From Stenotrophomonas nitritireducens (lineage in GTDB: Bacteria; Pseudomonadota; Gammaproteobacteria; Xanthomonadales; Xanthomonadaceae): a DNA stretch of 64,000 nucleotides. Shown here piece after piece: positions 49,100 to 60,324 of this stretch. Where the stretch lies: contig NZ_CP016756.1 in NCBI RefSeq assembly GCF_001700965.1, positions 2,470,501-2,534,500 of the forward strand. Reading direction: 5' to 3'. Below the pieces are notes generated by a model. The model made no database searches and was not told the DNA's origin. It saw only the letters and a program-made list of their open reading frames with translations. Position numbers and translations under genes: made by a program. Numbering within the stretch: position 1 is the first letter of the stretch; each line of letters starts with the position of its first letter.

Positions 49100-49582
49100 A
49101 TGTCGGATCTGTTTGCACTGGCCATGCCGTGGTGGGAGTTCGTGCTGCGTGCGGTGCTGGTCTATGTCGTGGTGCTGCTGATGGTGCGCGTCGCCGGCAA
49201 GCGCACGCTGGGCCAGTTCACGCCGTTCGACATGTTGTTGCTGGTGTTGTTGGGCAACGCGGTGCAGAACGCCTTGCTGGGGCAGGACACCTCGCTGGGC
49301 GGCGGCTTGTTGCTGGCCGCCACGCTGATCGCGCTGAATTATTTCGTCGGCTGGATCACCACCCGCAGCCCAGCCGTGGAGCGGGTGATTGAAGGCGAAC
49401 CGGTGGTGCTGGCGCGGCACGGCCACGTACTGCAGAAAGTGCTGCAACGCGAGTTGGTAAGCAAGGCGGATTTCGCCAAGGCAATGCGCGACGCCGGTTG
49501 CGACGACGTGGATGACGTGGACCTCGCGCTGCTGGAAACCAACGGCCACATCACCATCATCTTGAAGAAAGAGCAGCGGTAG
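49100..49582 (+). CDS. DUF421 (YetF-like) membrane protein
   Basis: A 160-residue protein. The membrane segments are EFVLRAVLVYVVVLLMVRVA, DMLLLVLLGNAVQNALLG and LLLAATLIALNYFVGWIT. A small cytoplasmic domain follows: PVVLARHGHVLQKVLQRELV and the terminal ETNGHITIILKKEQR. The RVAGKRTLGQFTPFDM motif (about 34-49) is typical of DUF421. The role is unknown; YetF relatives affect spore or envelope properties. The start follows GGGAGGGGCG. Its TAG stop codon is the TAG of the header of the SMAG repeat that begins one base earlier. Confidence 0.92.
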   Translation: MSDLFALAMPWWEFVLRAVLVYVVVLLMVRVAGKRTLGQFTPFDMLLLVLLGNAVQNALLGQDTSLGGGLLLAATLIALNYFVGWITTRSPAVERVIEGEPVVLARHGHVLQKVLQRELVSKADFAKAMRDAGCDDVDDVDLALLETNGHITIILKKEQR

Positions 49583-49765
49583 TGCCGAGCCATGCTCGGC
49601 AGGGGCCTCACCCCAGATCCAAGCTATGTGGGAGCGGTGTCAGCCGCGAAGCTAGTGGTCGATCCGATTACACGCACCATCTCGATTTCATTGTTGTCGG
49701 CTTCGCGGCTTACGCCGCTCCCACAGCACCACTTGCAGCCCCTGCCGAGCATGGCTCGGCACTAC
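49579..49765. repeat. SMAG pair flanking a REP-like inverted repeat
   Basis: A plus-strand SMAG (49579-49601) and a minus-strand SMAG (49743-49765) enclose a second inverted repeat: TGTGGGAGCGGTGTCAGCCG near 49628 faces CGGCTTACGCCGCTCCCACA near 49709-49728. The inner family is a different REP-like element. The whole forms a nested palindrome filling the space between convergent DUF421 and hemF genes. Confidence 0.88.
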
Positions 49766-49769
49766 GGGG

Positions 49770-52275
<2,506 letters not shown>

Positions 52276-52292
52276 GAAAACTCCGGAGTAAC

Positions 52293-52862
52293 TCAACGAA
52301 ACAGGGCGCGAACGTCAGGGCGGCACAGTTTGACCACCAACCAAGCGTGCAGGCCGGCCAATGCCAGCGCGGCGGCAGTGCCGGTGATCAGCGAAGTCCA
52401 CAAGCCCATGCGCAGTTGCGTGCGTATTTCCTGGCCTTGCGGGGAATTGAGGAAGTCGGCAGGCACCATGGCCTGCATGCTGTCGAACATGGTGTGGATC
52501 AGCGGCAGGAAGGCGAAGTTGGCCAAGGCCACCAGCACCAGGAAAACGATGAAGCCGATCCGGCCCCATTCGCGGTGCTTGAGCAAGGCCCAGGACACGG
52601 CAAGGAACACGATCGACAGCAGTAGGCCCAGCACGCTGAGTGAGAACGCATGCTCAGCGAGCCAGAGCATGCCAGGTGTTACCGGCAGGCCTTCGCTCTG
52701 CATCACGCTGATGATGTCGAGTCGCCCCATCAGCGCTACCACCAGCAGCTGCAACAGGCTCCAGACAATGGCCAGCGCTGCCATCACCAGCGACAGCTTG
52801 GCGGTGACCGCGATGAACGATGCGGCGGCGGAAGGATGAGGCGGGAGCTGGGGCGGATTCAC
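52293..52862 (-). CDS. Four-span inner-membrane protein
   Basis: A 189-residue protein with hydrophobic segments at about residues 21-45 (AKLSLVMAALAIVWSLLQLL), 72-96 (AFSLSVLGLLLSIVFLAVSW), 100-120 (IGFIVFLVLVALANFAFLPL) and 153-178 (LITGTAAALALAGLHAWLVV). No family was recognised. It lies 17 bp upstream of the secreted Cys-rich protein gene on the same strand and may be cotranscribed with it. Confidence 0.75.
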   Translation of the reverse strand: MNPPQLPPHPSAAASFIAVTAKLSLVMAALAIVWSLLQLLVVALMGRLDIISVMQSEGLPVTPGMLWLAEHAFSLSVLGLLLSIVFLAVSWALLKHREWGRIGFIVFLVLVALANFAFLPLIHTMFDSMQAMVPADFLNSPQGQEIRTQLRMGLWTSLITGTAAALALAGLHAWLVVKLCRPDVRALFR

Positions 52863-52902
52863 GAGGGCTCGCTACGGATGTGTTGAGGGAAGAGTGCCGG
52901 AA

Positions 52903-53334
52903 TCACTCGGCTTCCTCAGTGGGAAACAGCGCAACGCACGCTGCGGGCAGTACATGCTGCGCACTGAGCGGCGCCAGCTTCACACCGTGTGGTGGCTGCA
53001 GCGGTATCCAGGCCAGCTCGGCGATTTCTGCCTGCACCTGCGGGTTGCCGGTGATGCTTACCAGGAAGGATTCGCCCTGCACGCGGCGCCCGGGTTCATT
53101 GACGGCAACGTCCTCGAAGCTGCCGAGTGCGACTGCGTTGCTGCTGTCGATCTGCACGCCAAGTTCTTCGTGCAGCTCGCGGCTGAGGGTCTGCAGCGCG
53201 TCTTCGCCGGGTTCGCGCTTGCCGCCGGGCTGGATGAAGGTATCCGAGCCGTGCTTGCGCACCACCAGCACGCGTTGCTGTGGATCGAGGATGACGGCGG
53301 TGACGATGCGGATGGGGGCTTCAGTGGTGGACAT
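52903..53334 (-). CDS. NUDIX hydrolase
   Basis: A 143-residue NUDIX protein. The box is GGKREPGEDALQTLSRELHE (about 37-56) followed by ELGVQ, so the GX5EX7REUXEEXGU pattern is complete, with HEEL preserved. Such enzymes hydrolyse nucleoside diphosphates linked to another moiety. The substrate is unknown. It lies 40 bp ahead of the membrane-protein gene on the same strand. The short N-terminal strand VTAVILDPQQRVLVVRKHG is typical. Confidence 0.92.
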   Translation of the reverse strand: MSTTEAPIRIVTAVILDPQQRVLVVRKHGSDTFIQPGGKREPGEDALQTLSRELHEELGVQIDSSNAVALGSFEDVAVNEPGRRVQGESFLVSITGNPQVQAEIAELAWIPLQPPHGVKLAPLSAQHVLPAACVALFPTEEAE

Positions 53335-53418
53335 GTGCTTCCTGCGGGTAGGGCTCCGTGATGGGAATGGTACTGGAGGCTTGGGGGGGTGTTGGGTAGA
53401 AGCAAGGGCAAAGGAAAA

Positions 53419-53551
53419 ATCAAGATCAAGATCAAGAGCACCCCTCCCCAGCCCTCCCCTGCGCTACGCGCAAGGGAGGGGGCAGAAGCGGCGGCGGCTT
53501 TGCTCCCTCCCTTTGGCGCAGCCAAGGGGAGGGTTGGGGAGGGGTGCTCTT
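53419..53551. repeat. Hexamer run and nested inverted repeat
   Basis: Three tandem ATCAAG hexamers (53419-53436) lead into AGCACCCCTCCCC and a large inverted repeat whose outer arms, GAGCACCCCTCCCCAGCC and its near-complement ending at 53551, enclose two stem-loops (about 53452-53480 and 53510-53540). It fills most of the 286-bp gap between the NUDIX gene and the S9 peptidase gene. Confidence 0.85.
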
Positions 53552-53581
53552 CGCTGTTCGCAAAAACCATCCACCACGCGC

Positions 53582-53613
53582 ACAAACAACAAGGGCGCCT
53601 AACGGCGCCCTTG
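53582..53613 (-). terminator. Terminator of the S9 peptidase gene
   Basis: A 10-bp stem CAAGGGCGCC / GGCGCCCTTG (53590-53613). On the minus strand it is followed by TTGTTTGTG. It lies 8 bases after the peptidase stop codon, a clear intrinsic terminator. Confidence 0.85.
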
Positions 53614-53620
53614 TCGGTGC

Positions 53621-55990
53621 TTACTTCAGTTCCTGCTCGAACAATTTGAGGATGCGCTTGTACTGGTCCAGCCAGGAATCAGCACGCGTATAGCTGTGGC
53701 GTTCCAGCGGGTAGGGCGCGATCGACCAGTTGTCCTTGTGCAGCTCGATCAGCTTCTGGGTCATGTTGACCGAGTCCTGGAAGAACACGTTGTCGTCCAT
53801 CATGCCGTGCGCGATCAGCAGGTTGTCCTGCAGGCCTTCTGCGTATTCGATGGGCGAGGAGATGCGGTAGGCCTCCGGGTCGATGTCCGGGGTGTTGAGG
53901 ATGTTGGCGGTGTAGGCGTGGTTGTACTGGTGCCAGTCACCGACCGGGCGCAGCGCGGCGCCGGCCTTGAACGTACCCGGCGAGCGGAACAGCGCCATGT
54001 AGGTCATGAAGCCACCATAGGAGCCGCCGTAGATGCCGGCATGGGCGCGGTCACCCTGCTTGGTCTCGACCAGCCAGTCCAGGCCGTCCAGGTAATCCTC
54101 AAGTTCGGGATGACCCATGTTGCGGTAGATGGCGGTGCGCCAGTTGCGGCCATAGCCTTCGCTGCCACGGTAATCCATGTCCAGCACGATGTAACCCTTC
54201 TGCACCAGCAGGTTGTGGAACATCTGCTCGCGGAAGTAGTTGGAATAACGTGCATGCACGTTCTGCAGGTAGCCGGCGCCGTGCACGAACATGGCGATCG
54301 GATACTGCTTGCCCGGCTCGAGCTTTTCCGGGCCGTAGTACTTGGCCCAGACGTGGCCGGCACCGTGCTTGGACGGCACCTGCACCATCTGCGGCTGCAC
54401 CCACTCGCGCGCCTTGAACTGGGCGCTGCGGGTGTCGGTCAATTTGCGCGCTTCGCCGCCGGCAACCGGCAGTACGGCGACCTGGGCGGGCAGGTACGGT
54501 GCGGAGTAACGCACCAGCAACTGCTGACCATCCGGTGACAGGCTGAAATCTTCCACGCCATCGAGCGCGGTCACTTCGCGCACGGCACCGCCGTTGGCGT
54601 TGACGTTGCACACTTCGTAGTCGCCGGGCCATTTCTGGTTGCAGACGAAGTAGAAACTGCTGCCATCGGCGCTGACTACCGGTGCCGAGGTTTCCCAGTT
54701 GCCGGAAGTGATGGCCTTGGGCTTGCTGCTACCGGTCTGCGTGTACAGGTGCGAGTAGCCGGATTCTTCGGACAGCAGCCACAGGGTGCGGCCATCGGGC
54801 ATCCAGCCGTAGTCGTTGAAGGCCCAGTTGATCCAGCCGGCATCGCTCAGCCGATGACGGCTTTCGAGGCGCGGGCTGCTGACGGGGGTGGTGGCGATCC
54901 AGCGGTCCTTGTTGTCATTGGCGCGCAGCATAAGCGCGGCCTGGCTGCCATCGCTGTTCCAACGGATGCCGCCACCCATGAAGTCGCTCATCAGTTCCAG
55001 CGGACGGTTGCCCTTGAGCGCGTCCTTGCCGGCCTTGCGGCGCAGTTCGGCCAGCGGATCGGTAGCGATGCCGGGCAGGTTGTCCAGCGACAGCGCTTCC
55101 ACCTTGCCGGTGATGGCATCGGCCAACCAGAACGCGTGCGGTTCCGGATCGTTGCGGCCAACGCGGGTGCGGGTGTCCTCGGCTTCTTCATAACCGGATT
55201 CGGTCACGTACAGCGGCATCTTGCCGCCGCGGCCTTCGTCGTAGCCCTTCGGCTTGGTCACCACGATCAGGTGGCGGGCATCGGGCGAAAGTGCGCTGTT
55301 GACGATCTCGACATCGGCACCGAGGAAAATCGGCGCCGGTGCGCGGGTCGGATCGGCCTGGCGCCAACGTTCGCCCTGCTCGCGCAGTTCATCGCGCTGG
55401 GCGCGGTCGCTGCGCAGGGTGGACAGGGTGCGCATCTGCTGGTCACGCAGTACGTCGGCCTTGGGCGCATCGGCGGGGTTCTTGTCGGCCTTGAGCTGGG
55501 CAACCTGGCTGGTGATGCTGCTGCGCGGATTCCAATGGAACCAGTTGTTGCCCACTGCCCAGATCACGCCGCCATCGTTGGCGAAATTGACGCCGCTGGC
55601 GCGTTCGTTGCTGCGGGTCAGCTGGGTCAGGCTGCCGTTGCGCAGGTCGCGCACGAATACATCGCCATTGCGCACGAACGCCATGCGCTGGCGGCTGCTG
55701 TCATAGACGCGGTCGGCCGCATCGAGGGTGCCGCGCTGGTCGTCGGCAACCTGCTGGGCAACCCCACCGGCCAGCGGCTGGCGGAAACTGTCGCGCACCG
55801 CGCTGCCCTGGCGCTTGAGCGTGTATTCGACCTGCTGGCCGTTCCACGACCACCAGGCGGACTCCACCGGCGGCCCGATCCAGTCCGGGTCGGCCATCGC
55901 CTGTTCGATGGTGATCGGCGTGGGCGCAGCATGGGCGTTGCCGAAAGCGGTCAACAACAGCAGGGACAGGGGCAGCAGCTTGGGCATCAT
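53621..55990 (-). CDS. Secreted S9 dipeptidyl peptidase (DPP IV-like)
   Basis: A 789-residue prolyl-oligopeptidase-family protein. The signal peptide is LLPLSLLLLTAFGNAHA (to about residue 21). A beta-propeller domain (about 60-500) has repeated W-box-like strands. The alpha/beta hydrolase domain has the nucleophile motif GIYGGSYGGFMTYMALF (about 660-676), a catalytic Asp in AHGMMDDNVFF and His in PLERHSYTRADS. It probably cleaves N-terminal dipeptides, often after proline, in the periplasm. The start MMPKLLP was chosen for the signal peptide. A terminator follows. Confidence 0.93.
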   Translation of the reverse strand: MMPKLLPLSLLLLTAFGNAHAAPTPITIEQAMADPDWIGPPVESAWWSWNGQQVEYTLKRQGSAVRDSFRQPLAGGVAQQVADDQRGTLDAADRVYDSSRQRMAFVRNGDVFVRDLRNGSLTQLTRSNERASGVNFANDGGVIWAVGNNWFHWNPRSSITSQVAQLKADKNPADAPKADVLRDQQMRTLSTLRSDRAQRDELREQGERWRQADPTRAPAPIFLGADVEIVNSALSPDARHLIVVTKPKGYDEGRGGKMPLYVTESGYEEAEDTRTRVGRNDPEPHAFWLADAITGKVEALSLDNLPGIATDPLAELRRKAGKDALKGNRPLELMSDFMGGGIRWNSDGSQAALMLRANDNKDRWIATTPVSSPRLESRHRLSDAGWINWAFNDYGWMPDGRTLWLLSEESGYSHLYTQTGSSKPKAITSGNWETSAPVVSADGSSFYFVCNQKWPGDYEVCNVNANGGAVREVTALDGVEDFSLSPDGQQLLVRYSAPYLPAQVAVLPVAGGEARKLTDTRSAQFKAREWVQPQMVQVPSKHGAGHVWAKYYGPEKLEPGKQYPIAMFVHGAGYLQNVHARYSNYFREQMFHNLLVQKGYIVLDMDYRGSEGYGRNWRTAIYRNMGHPELEDYLDGLDWLVETKQGDRAHAGIYGGSYGGFMTYMALFRSPGTFKAGAALRPVGDWHQYNHAYTANILNTPDIDPEAYRISSPIEYAEGLQDNLLIAHGMMDDNVFFQDSVNMTQKLIELHKDNWSIAPYPLERHSYTRADSWLDQYKRILKLFEQELK

Positions 55991-56138
55991 TCGGCACCGG
56001 TGTAGAGAACCGGGCAAGGGTAGCAGCAGGCCCGCGCGGCGGGCTGGGCCACAGGTCATGGGCGCAGGGTTCGGCGGGTGAGCTGCCGGAATCGGCAATG
56101 TTTGTGGTCCCGTACTACGTGCGCGGAGGGCGGCTCTG

Positions 56139-56284
56139 CCCCCTCCCTTGCGCCATAGGCGCAGGGGAGGGTTGGGGAGGGGTGCTTTTGGGCTTTTGCT
56201 GTTCTGGCTTTGAAATGTTGCTGTGGAGCCAAGGCAAATGCGTACCCCTCCCCAACCCTCCCCTTGGCTTCGCCAAAGGGAGGG
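56139..56284. repeat. Pair of stem-loop repeats between divergent genes
   Basis: A CCCTCCCTTGCGCC/GGCGCAGGGGAGGG stem-loop (about 56140-56171) and a CTCCCCTTGGC/GCCAAAGGGAGGGAG stem-loop (about 56263-56284), with complementary outer segments GGTTGGGGAGGGGTGC and its partner near 56253-56270. They occupy the 403-bp gap between the S9 peptidase gene and cydA. The cydA ribosome-binding site follows. Confidence 0.82.
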
Positions 56285-56393
56285 AGCTATAGCCGCTGCG
56301 ACTTTTTGACGCACTGCGACATCCGGTCACATCCGTTCTTAACCAATACAGGACCAGAATCGCCCCAATTAATGCGATAGCGGAGAAGCGGCC

Positions 56394-57788
56394 GTGGAAG
56401 CGCTGCTGTTGTCCCGGATCCAGTTTGGGTTCGTTGTCAGTTTTCATGTGCTGTTCCCGGCCTTCACCATCGGCACGGCCAGCTGGTTGGCGTTCGTCGA
56501 ATGGCGTTGGCTGCGTACCCGCGATCCGGTCTGGCGCGAGCTGTTCTTCTTCTGGCAGAAGATCTTCGCGGTGTCGTTCGGCATGGGCGTGGTCAGCGGC
56601 ATCGTCATGGCCTTCCAGTTCGGTACCAACTGGCCGCGTTTGAGCGAAGTGGCCGGCACAGTGATCGGCCCGCTGCTGACCTACGAGGTGCTGACGGCGT
56701 TCTTCCTGGAAGCCAGCTTCCTCGGTGTGATGTTGTTTGGTTGGGAAAAGGTTTCGCCGCGCCTGCATTTCTTTTCCACCTGCATGGTAGCGCTGGGCAC
56801 CTTGTTCTCCACCTTCTGGATCCTGTCTTCCAACAGTTGGTTGCACACGCCGGCCGGCTACACGCTGGTCGATGGCATCGTGCATCCGCAGGACTGGTGG
56901 CAGGTGGTGTTCAACCCGTCATTCCCATACCGGCTTACGCACATGGCGCTGGGGTCGTTCATCACCACCTGCTTCGTGATCGGTGGCGTGGGCGCCTGGT
57001 ATCTGCGCCGTGGCGTGCATGTGGAAGCCGGTCGCAAGATGCTGGTTGCCGCCGTTGCATTTGCGGCATTGACGGTGCCGGTGCAGATCTTCGTCGGCGA
57101 CATGCACGGCTTGAACACGCTGGAACACCAGCCGATGAAGATTGCCGCGATGGAAGCGCACTGGCATGAGACCGCGCCGGGCGAAGGTGTGCCGCTGGTG
57201 GTGTTCGCGGTGCCCAACGAGAAGGAAGAACGCAACGATTACGAGATCGCCATCCCCAAGCTGGGCAGCGTGATCCTGACCCACAGCCTGGACGGCACGT
57301 TCGCGCCGCTGACCTCGGTGCCGGCCAGCGAACGGCCGCCGGTGGTGCCGGTGTTCTACGCGTTCCGCATCATGGTCGGGCTGGGCTCGTTGATGCTGGT
57401 GCTGGCGTGGATCTCGGCGTTCCAGCTGTGGCGTGGGCGCCTGCTGCAGTCCAAGTGGCTGCTGCGCGGCTGGAACTGGATGCTGCCAAGTGGCTTCATC
57501 GCGCTGGTGTCGGGTTGGTTCGTCACCGAGATGGGCCGGCAACCGTGGGTGGTTTATGGCTTGCTGCGCACCGCCGATGCGGTGGGCAAGCAGAGCATGT
57601 GGATGACCGTGTTGTCGTTGACGGTCTATGTGGTCGGCTATGTGTTCGTGTTCGGCTGGGGCATCTGGTACCTGGTCAAGATCATGCGCAGCGGCCCCAC
57701 CCCGCACGAGCTGCCACCGCCCGACGACGGCATGCATACCCCGGCGCGGCCGCTGTCCGGCGTCAATGAACCGCTGGAGGAGCGCTGA
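56394..57788 (+). CDS. cydA: Cytochrome bd-type quinol oxidase subunit I (CIO type)
   Basis: A 464-residue membrane subunit. It starts with GTG after CGGAGAAGCG. The N-terminal QFGFVVSFHVLFPAFTIGTA (about 9-28) has the haem-ligand His. The signature FVTEMGRQPWVVYGLLRTAD is near 380. The Q-loop is short, as in cyanide-insensitive CioA oxidases (E. coli CydA is 522 residues). It oxidises ubiquinol and reduces oxygen without pumping protons. It forms a two-gene operon with cydB, one base apart. Confidence 0.95.
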   Translation: MEALLLSRIQFGFVVSFHVLFPAFTIGTASWLAFVEWRWLRTRDPVWRELFFFWQKIFAVSFGMGVVSGIVMAFQFGTNWPRLSEVAGTVIGPLLTYEVLTAFFLEASFLGVMLFGWEKVSPRLHFFSTCMVALGTLFSTFWILSSNSWLHTPAGYTLVDGIVHPQDWWQVVFNPSFPYRLTHMALGSFITTCFVIGGVGAWYLRRGVHVEAGRKMLVAAVAFAALTVPVQIFVGDMHGLNTLEHQPMKIAAMEAHWHETAPGEGVPLVVFAVPNEKEERNDYEIAIPKLGSVILTHSLDGTFAPLTSVPASERPPVVPVFYAFRIMVGLGSLMLVLAWISAFQLWRGRLLQSKWLLRGWNWMLPSGFIALVSGWFVTEMGRQPWVVYGLLRTADAVGKQSMWMTVLSLTVYVVGYVFVFGWGIWYLVKIMRSGPTPHELPPPDDGMHTPARPLSGVNEPLEER

Positions 57789-57789
57789 C

Positions 57790-58803
57790 ATGGAACTGAC
57801 AACCTGGCTGCCGGTGGCATGGTTCGCGGTGATTGGCTTCGGCGTGCTGATGTACGTGGTGCTGGACGGCTTCGTGCTCGGCATCGGCATCCTGGCGCCG
57901 TTTGCCGAGGATGAGCAGCAGCTCGACGTGATGATGAATACCGCCGCGCCGATCTGGGACGGCAACGAAACCTGGCTGGTGCTGGGCGGCGCAGGGCTGA
58001 TGACGGCGTTCCCCAAGGCCTACGCGGTGCTGTTGTCGGGGCTGTATCTGCCGGTGCTGCTGCTGGTGATGGCGCTGGTGTTCCGCGGTGTGGCCTTTGA
58101 GTTCCGCTTCAAGGCGCATCGTTCGCGGGCGATCTGGAGCGTGGCCTTCGCACTGGGCTCGCTGCTGGCCGCATTCGCGCAGGGGGTGATCCTGGGCGCG
58201 CTGGTGCAGGGCCTGCCGATGCAGGACGGGCACTACAGCGGCGGCGCGTTTGGTTGGTTCAGCCCGTTCTCGATGCTGACCGGGGTGGCGGTGGTGACCG
58301 GCTATGCGCTGCTCGGCAGCACCTGGCTGATCCTCAAGACCGAGGGCCGTGAGCAGGCGCTGGCGCGTTCGCTGACCCGGCCGCTGATGGTGGCGGTGAT
58401 CGTGTTCATGGGCCTGGTCAGCACCTGGCTGCCGTTCCTGCAGTCGCGGGTGATGGAGCGCTGGTTCAGCGACGGCAACTTCTGGTGGCTGTCGCCGGTG
58501 CCGCTGCTGACCCTGGCGGTGGCAGTGGCGCTGTGGCGCAGCGCCATGCATCCGCGCCGCGACCTGCCACCGTTCCTGCTGACCCTGGCCTTGTTCGTGC
58601 TGGGCTTCATCGGCCTGGTACTGGGCATGTGGCCTTACCTGCTGCCGCCCACCCTGACCCTGTGGCAGGCGGCTGCGCCGGTCTCGTCGCTGGCGTTCAG
58701 CCTGGTCGGCCTGGCCCTGCTGCTGCCGGTGATCCTGGGCTATACGGTGTGGTCCTACAGGGTTTTCCGCGGCAAGGTGACCGCAGACACCGGCTATCAC
58801 TGA
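57790..58803 (+). CDS. cydB: Cytochrome bd-type quinol oxidase subunit II
   Basis: A 337-residue multi-pass subunit. It opens MELTTWLPVAWFAVIGFGVL with the family motif VLDGFVLGIGIL (about 25-36), NGNETWLVLGGAGLMTAFP-like (WDGNETWLVLGGAGLMTAFP) and further spans through LPVILGYTVWSYRVF. It pairs with CydA to form the oxidase. The ATG follows the cydA stop by one base. No cydX-like short gene was recognised after it. Confidence 0.95.
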   Translation: MELTTWLPVAWFAVIGFGVLMYVVLDGFVLGIGILAPFAEDEQQLDVMMNTAAPIWDGNETWLVLGGAGLMTAFPKAYAVLLSGLYLPVLLLVMALVFRGVAFEFRFKAHRSRAIWSVAFALGSLLAAFAQGVILGALVQGLPMQDGHYSGGAFGWFSPFSMLTGVAVVTGYALLGSTWLILKTEGREQALARSLTRPLMVAVIVFMGLVSTWLPFLQSRVMERWFSDGNFWWLSPVPLLTLAVAVALWRSAMHPRRDLPPFLLTLALFVLGFIGLVLGMWPYLLPPTLTLWQAAAPVSSLAFSLVGLALLLPVILGYTVWSYRVFRGKVTADTGYH

Positions 58804-58929
58804 TCCCGCTCCTGCTTAACCACAATGCCCGTTCCGGCTTGCCAGCCGGGCCGGGCAGCCCCAAGCTGGCCGCCCTGTCGTGGCTGCGGCCGCGATGGAT
58901 ACTCCATCGAACGAGGTCGCCACAGTCGC

Positions 58930-60276
58930 ATGTCGGTTGTTTCAGAGCAGTTGCCTTCCACCACGCGCCATCCACTGGCCCACGGCCCACTGCACCGCTT
59001 GCTGGTCAGTGGCGGCGGCCAGACCGTCGATCTGCAGACTTTTTTCGCGCATGTGCGCGGCGTGGCGGCGCTGCTGCCGGCCGGGCAGCATGCGGTCAAC
59101 CTGTGTGACGACCGTTACCGCTTTCTGGTGGCGTTCTGCGCCATCGCGCTGCGCGGACAGGTGAATCTGCTGCCGTCTTCACGCGCCCATGCGGTGGTGG
59201 CCGACGTGCAGCAGCGTTACCCGCAGACCTATTGCCTGGGCGACGATCCACAGCAGCCATTGCCGCCGGGCGGGTTCCTGTTGCCGGCGGTACTGCCGCG
59301 CCTGGCCGGTGAAGTACCGACCCTGGGCGAGGAGCAACGGGTGGCGATCGGCTTCACCTCCGGCAGTACCGGCACGCCCTGCGCCAACAGCAAGACCTGG
59401 GGCTCGTTCCTGGCCAGCACCGCGCAGAACCTGCAGGCGCTGCGCAGCCTGTGGGGCGATACCCAGCCGGCGCTGGTGGCAACGGTGCCTTCGCAGCATA
59501 TGTACGGCATGGAGATGGCGGTGCTGCTGCCCTTGCTGGCGCCGGCCACGTTGCAGGCGGGGCGTCCGTTCTTCCCTCAGGATGTGGCGCTGGCATTGGC
59601 TGAAGTGAGCGCGCCACGGGTGCTGATCACCACCCCGGTGCACCTCAAGGCGCTGGTCGAATCCGGCGTGCAGCTGCCGCCGCTGGCCGGCATCGTCACC
59701 GCCACCGCGCCGCTGACGCAGGAGCTGGCGGCAGCGGCCGAGCAGGCCTTCGCCACCGAGGTACGGGAGATGTTCGGTTCCACCGAGACCTGCATCTTCG
59801 CCCGTCGCCGCACCGCGCTGGAGACGGCCTGGACGCTGCTGCCCGGCGTGCGCCTGGAGCCGCAGCCGGACGGCACGCGGGTGCATGCAGCGCACCTGCC
59901 GGCGCCGGTGGTGCTGGCCGATCTGGTGGAACTGCTGCCGGATGATCGCTTCGTGCTGTGTGGCCGCCGCGCCGATCTGCTGGAAATCGCCGGCAAGCGC
60001 GCTTCGCTCGGCGACCTGACCCGCAAGCTGCAGGCGGTGCCCGGCGTGCGCGATGCGGTGGTGGTGCAGCTGGCAGCCGAGCCGGGCCATGCCGTTGGCC
60101 GCATCGCCGCGCTGGTGGTGGCGCCGGATCGCGAGGAGGCGGAAATACTGCGCGATCTGCGCGAGCTGATGGACCCGGTGTTCCTGCCGCGGCCGCTGCG
60201 CAAGGTGGCGGTATTGCCGCGCAACGACACCGGTAAGCTGCCGCGCGATGCGGTGCTGGCGCTGTTGCGGCACTGA
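58930..60276 (+). CDS. xanA2: AMP-binding ligase of xanthomonadin cluster (XanA2-like)
   Basis: A 448-residue adenylate-forming enzyme. The phosphate-binding motif is IGFTSGSTGTPCANSKTWGS (about 138-157), the adenine region EVREMFGSTETCIFARRR, GRRADLLEIAGKRASLGD near 350, and the catalytic Lys in NDTGKLPRDAVLAL at the end. It lacks a carrier domain. In xanthomonads XanA2 ligates 3-hydroxybenzoate to the carrier protein XanC. The start MSVVSEQLPS is chosen; GAGGT lies 13-17 bases upstream. It is convergent with xanB2. Confidence 0.85.
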   Translation: MSVVSEQLPSTTRHPLAHGPLHRLLVSGGGQTVDLQTFFAHVRGVAALLPAGQHAVNLCDDRYRFLVAFCAIALRGQVNLLPSSRAHAVVADVQQRYPQTYCLGDDPQQPLPPGGFLLPAVLPRLAGEVPTLGEEQRVAIGFTSGSTGTPCANSKTWGSFLASTAQNLQALRSLWGDTQPALVATVPSQHMYGMEMAVLLPLLAPATLQAGRPFFPQDVALALAEVSAPRVLITTPVHLKALVESGVQLPPLAGIVTATAPLTQELAAAAEQAFATEVREMFGSTETCIFARRRTALETAWTLLPGVRLEPQPDGTRVHAAHLPAPVVLADLVELLPDDRFVLCGRRADLLEIAGKRASLGDLTRKLQAVPGVRDAVVVQLAAEPGHAVGRIAALVVAPDREEAEILRDLRELMDPVFLPRPLRKVAVLPRNDTGKLPRDAVLALLRH

Positions 60277-60324
60277 CCGTCGAGGTTGTCGAGGCTGCCG
60301 GCGTAGCTGTCGCCGGCGACCAGC

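Noticed and set aside
60277..60324. Terminator between xanA2 and xanB2
   Set aside because: CGCCGGC-type complementarity exists but the stem is imperfect and no T tract follows on either strand.
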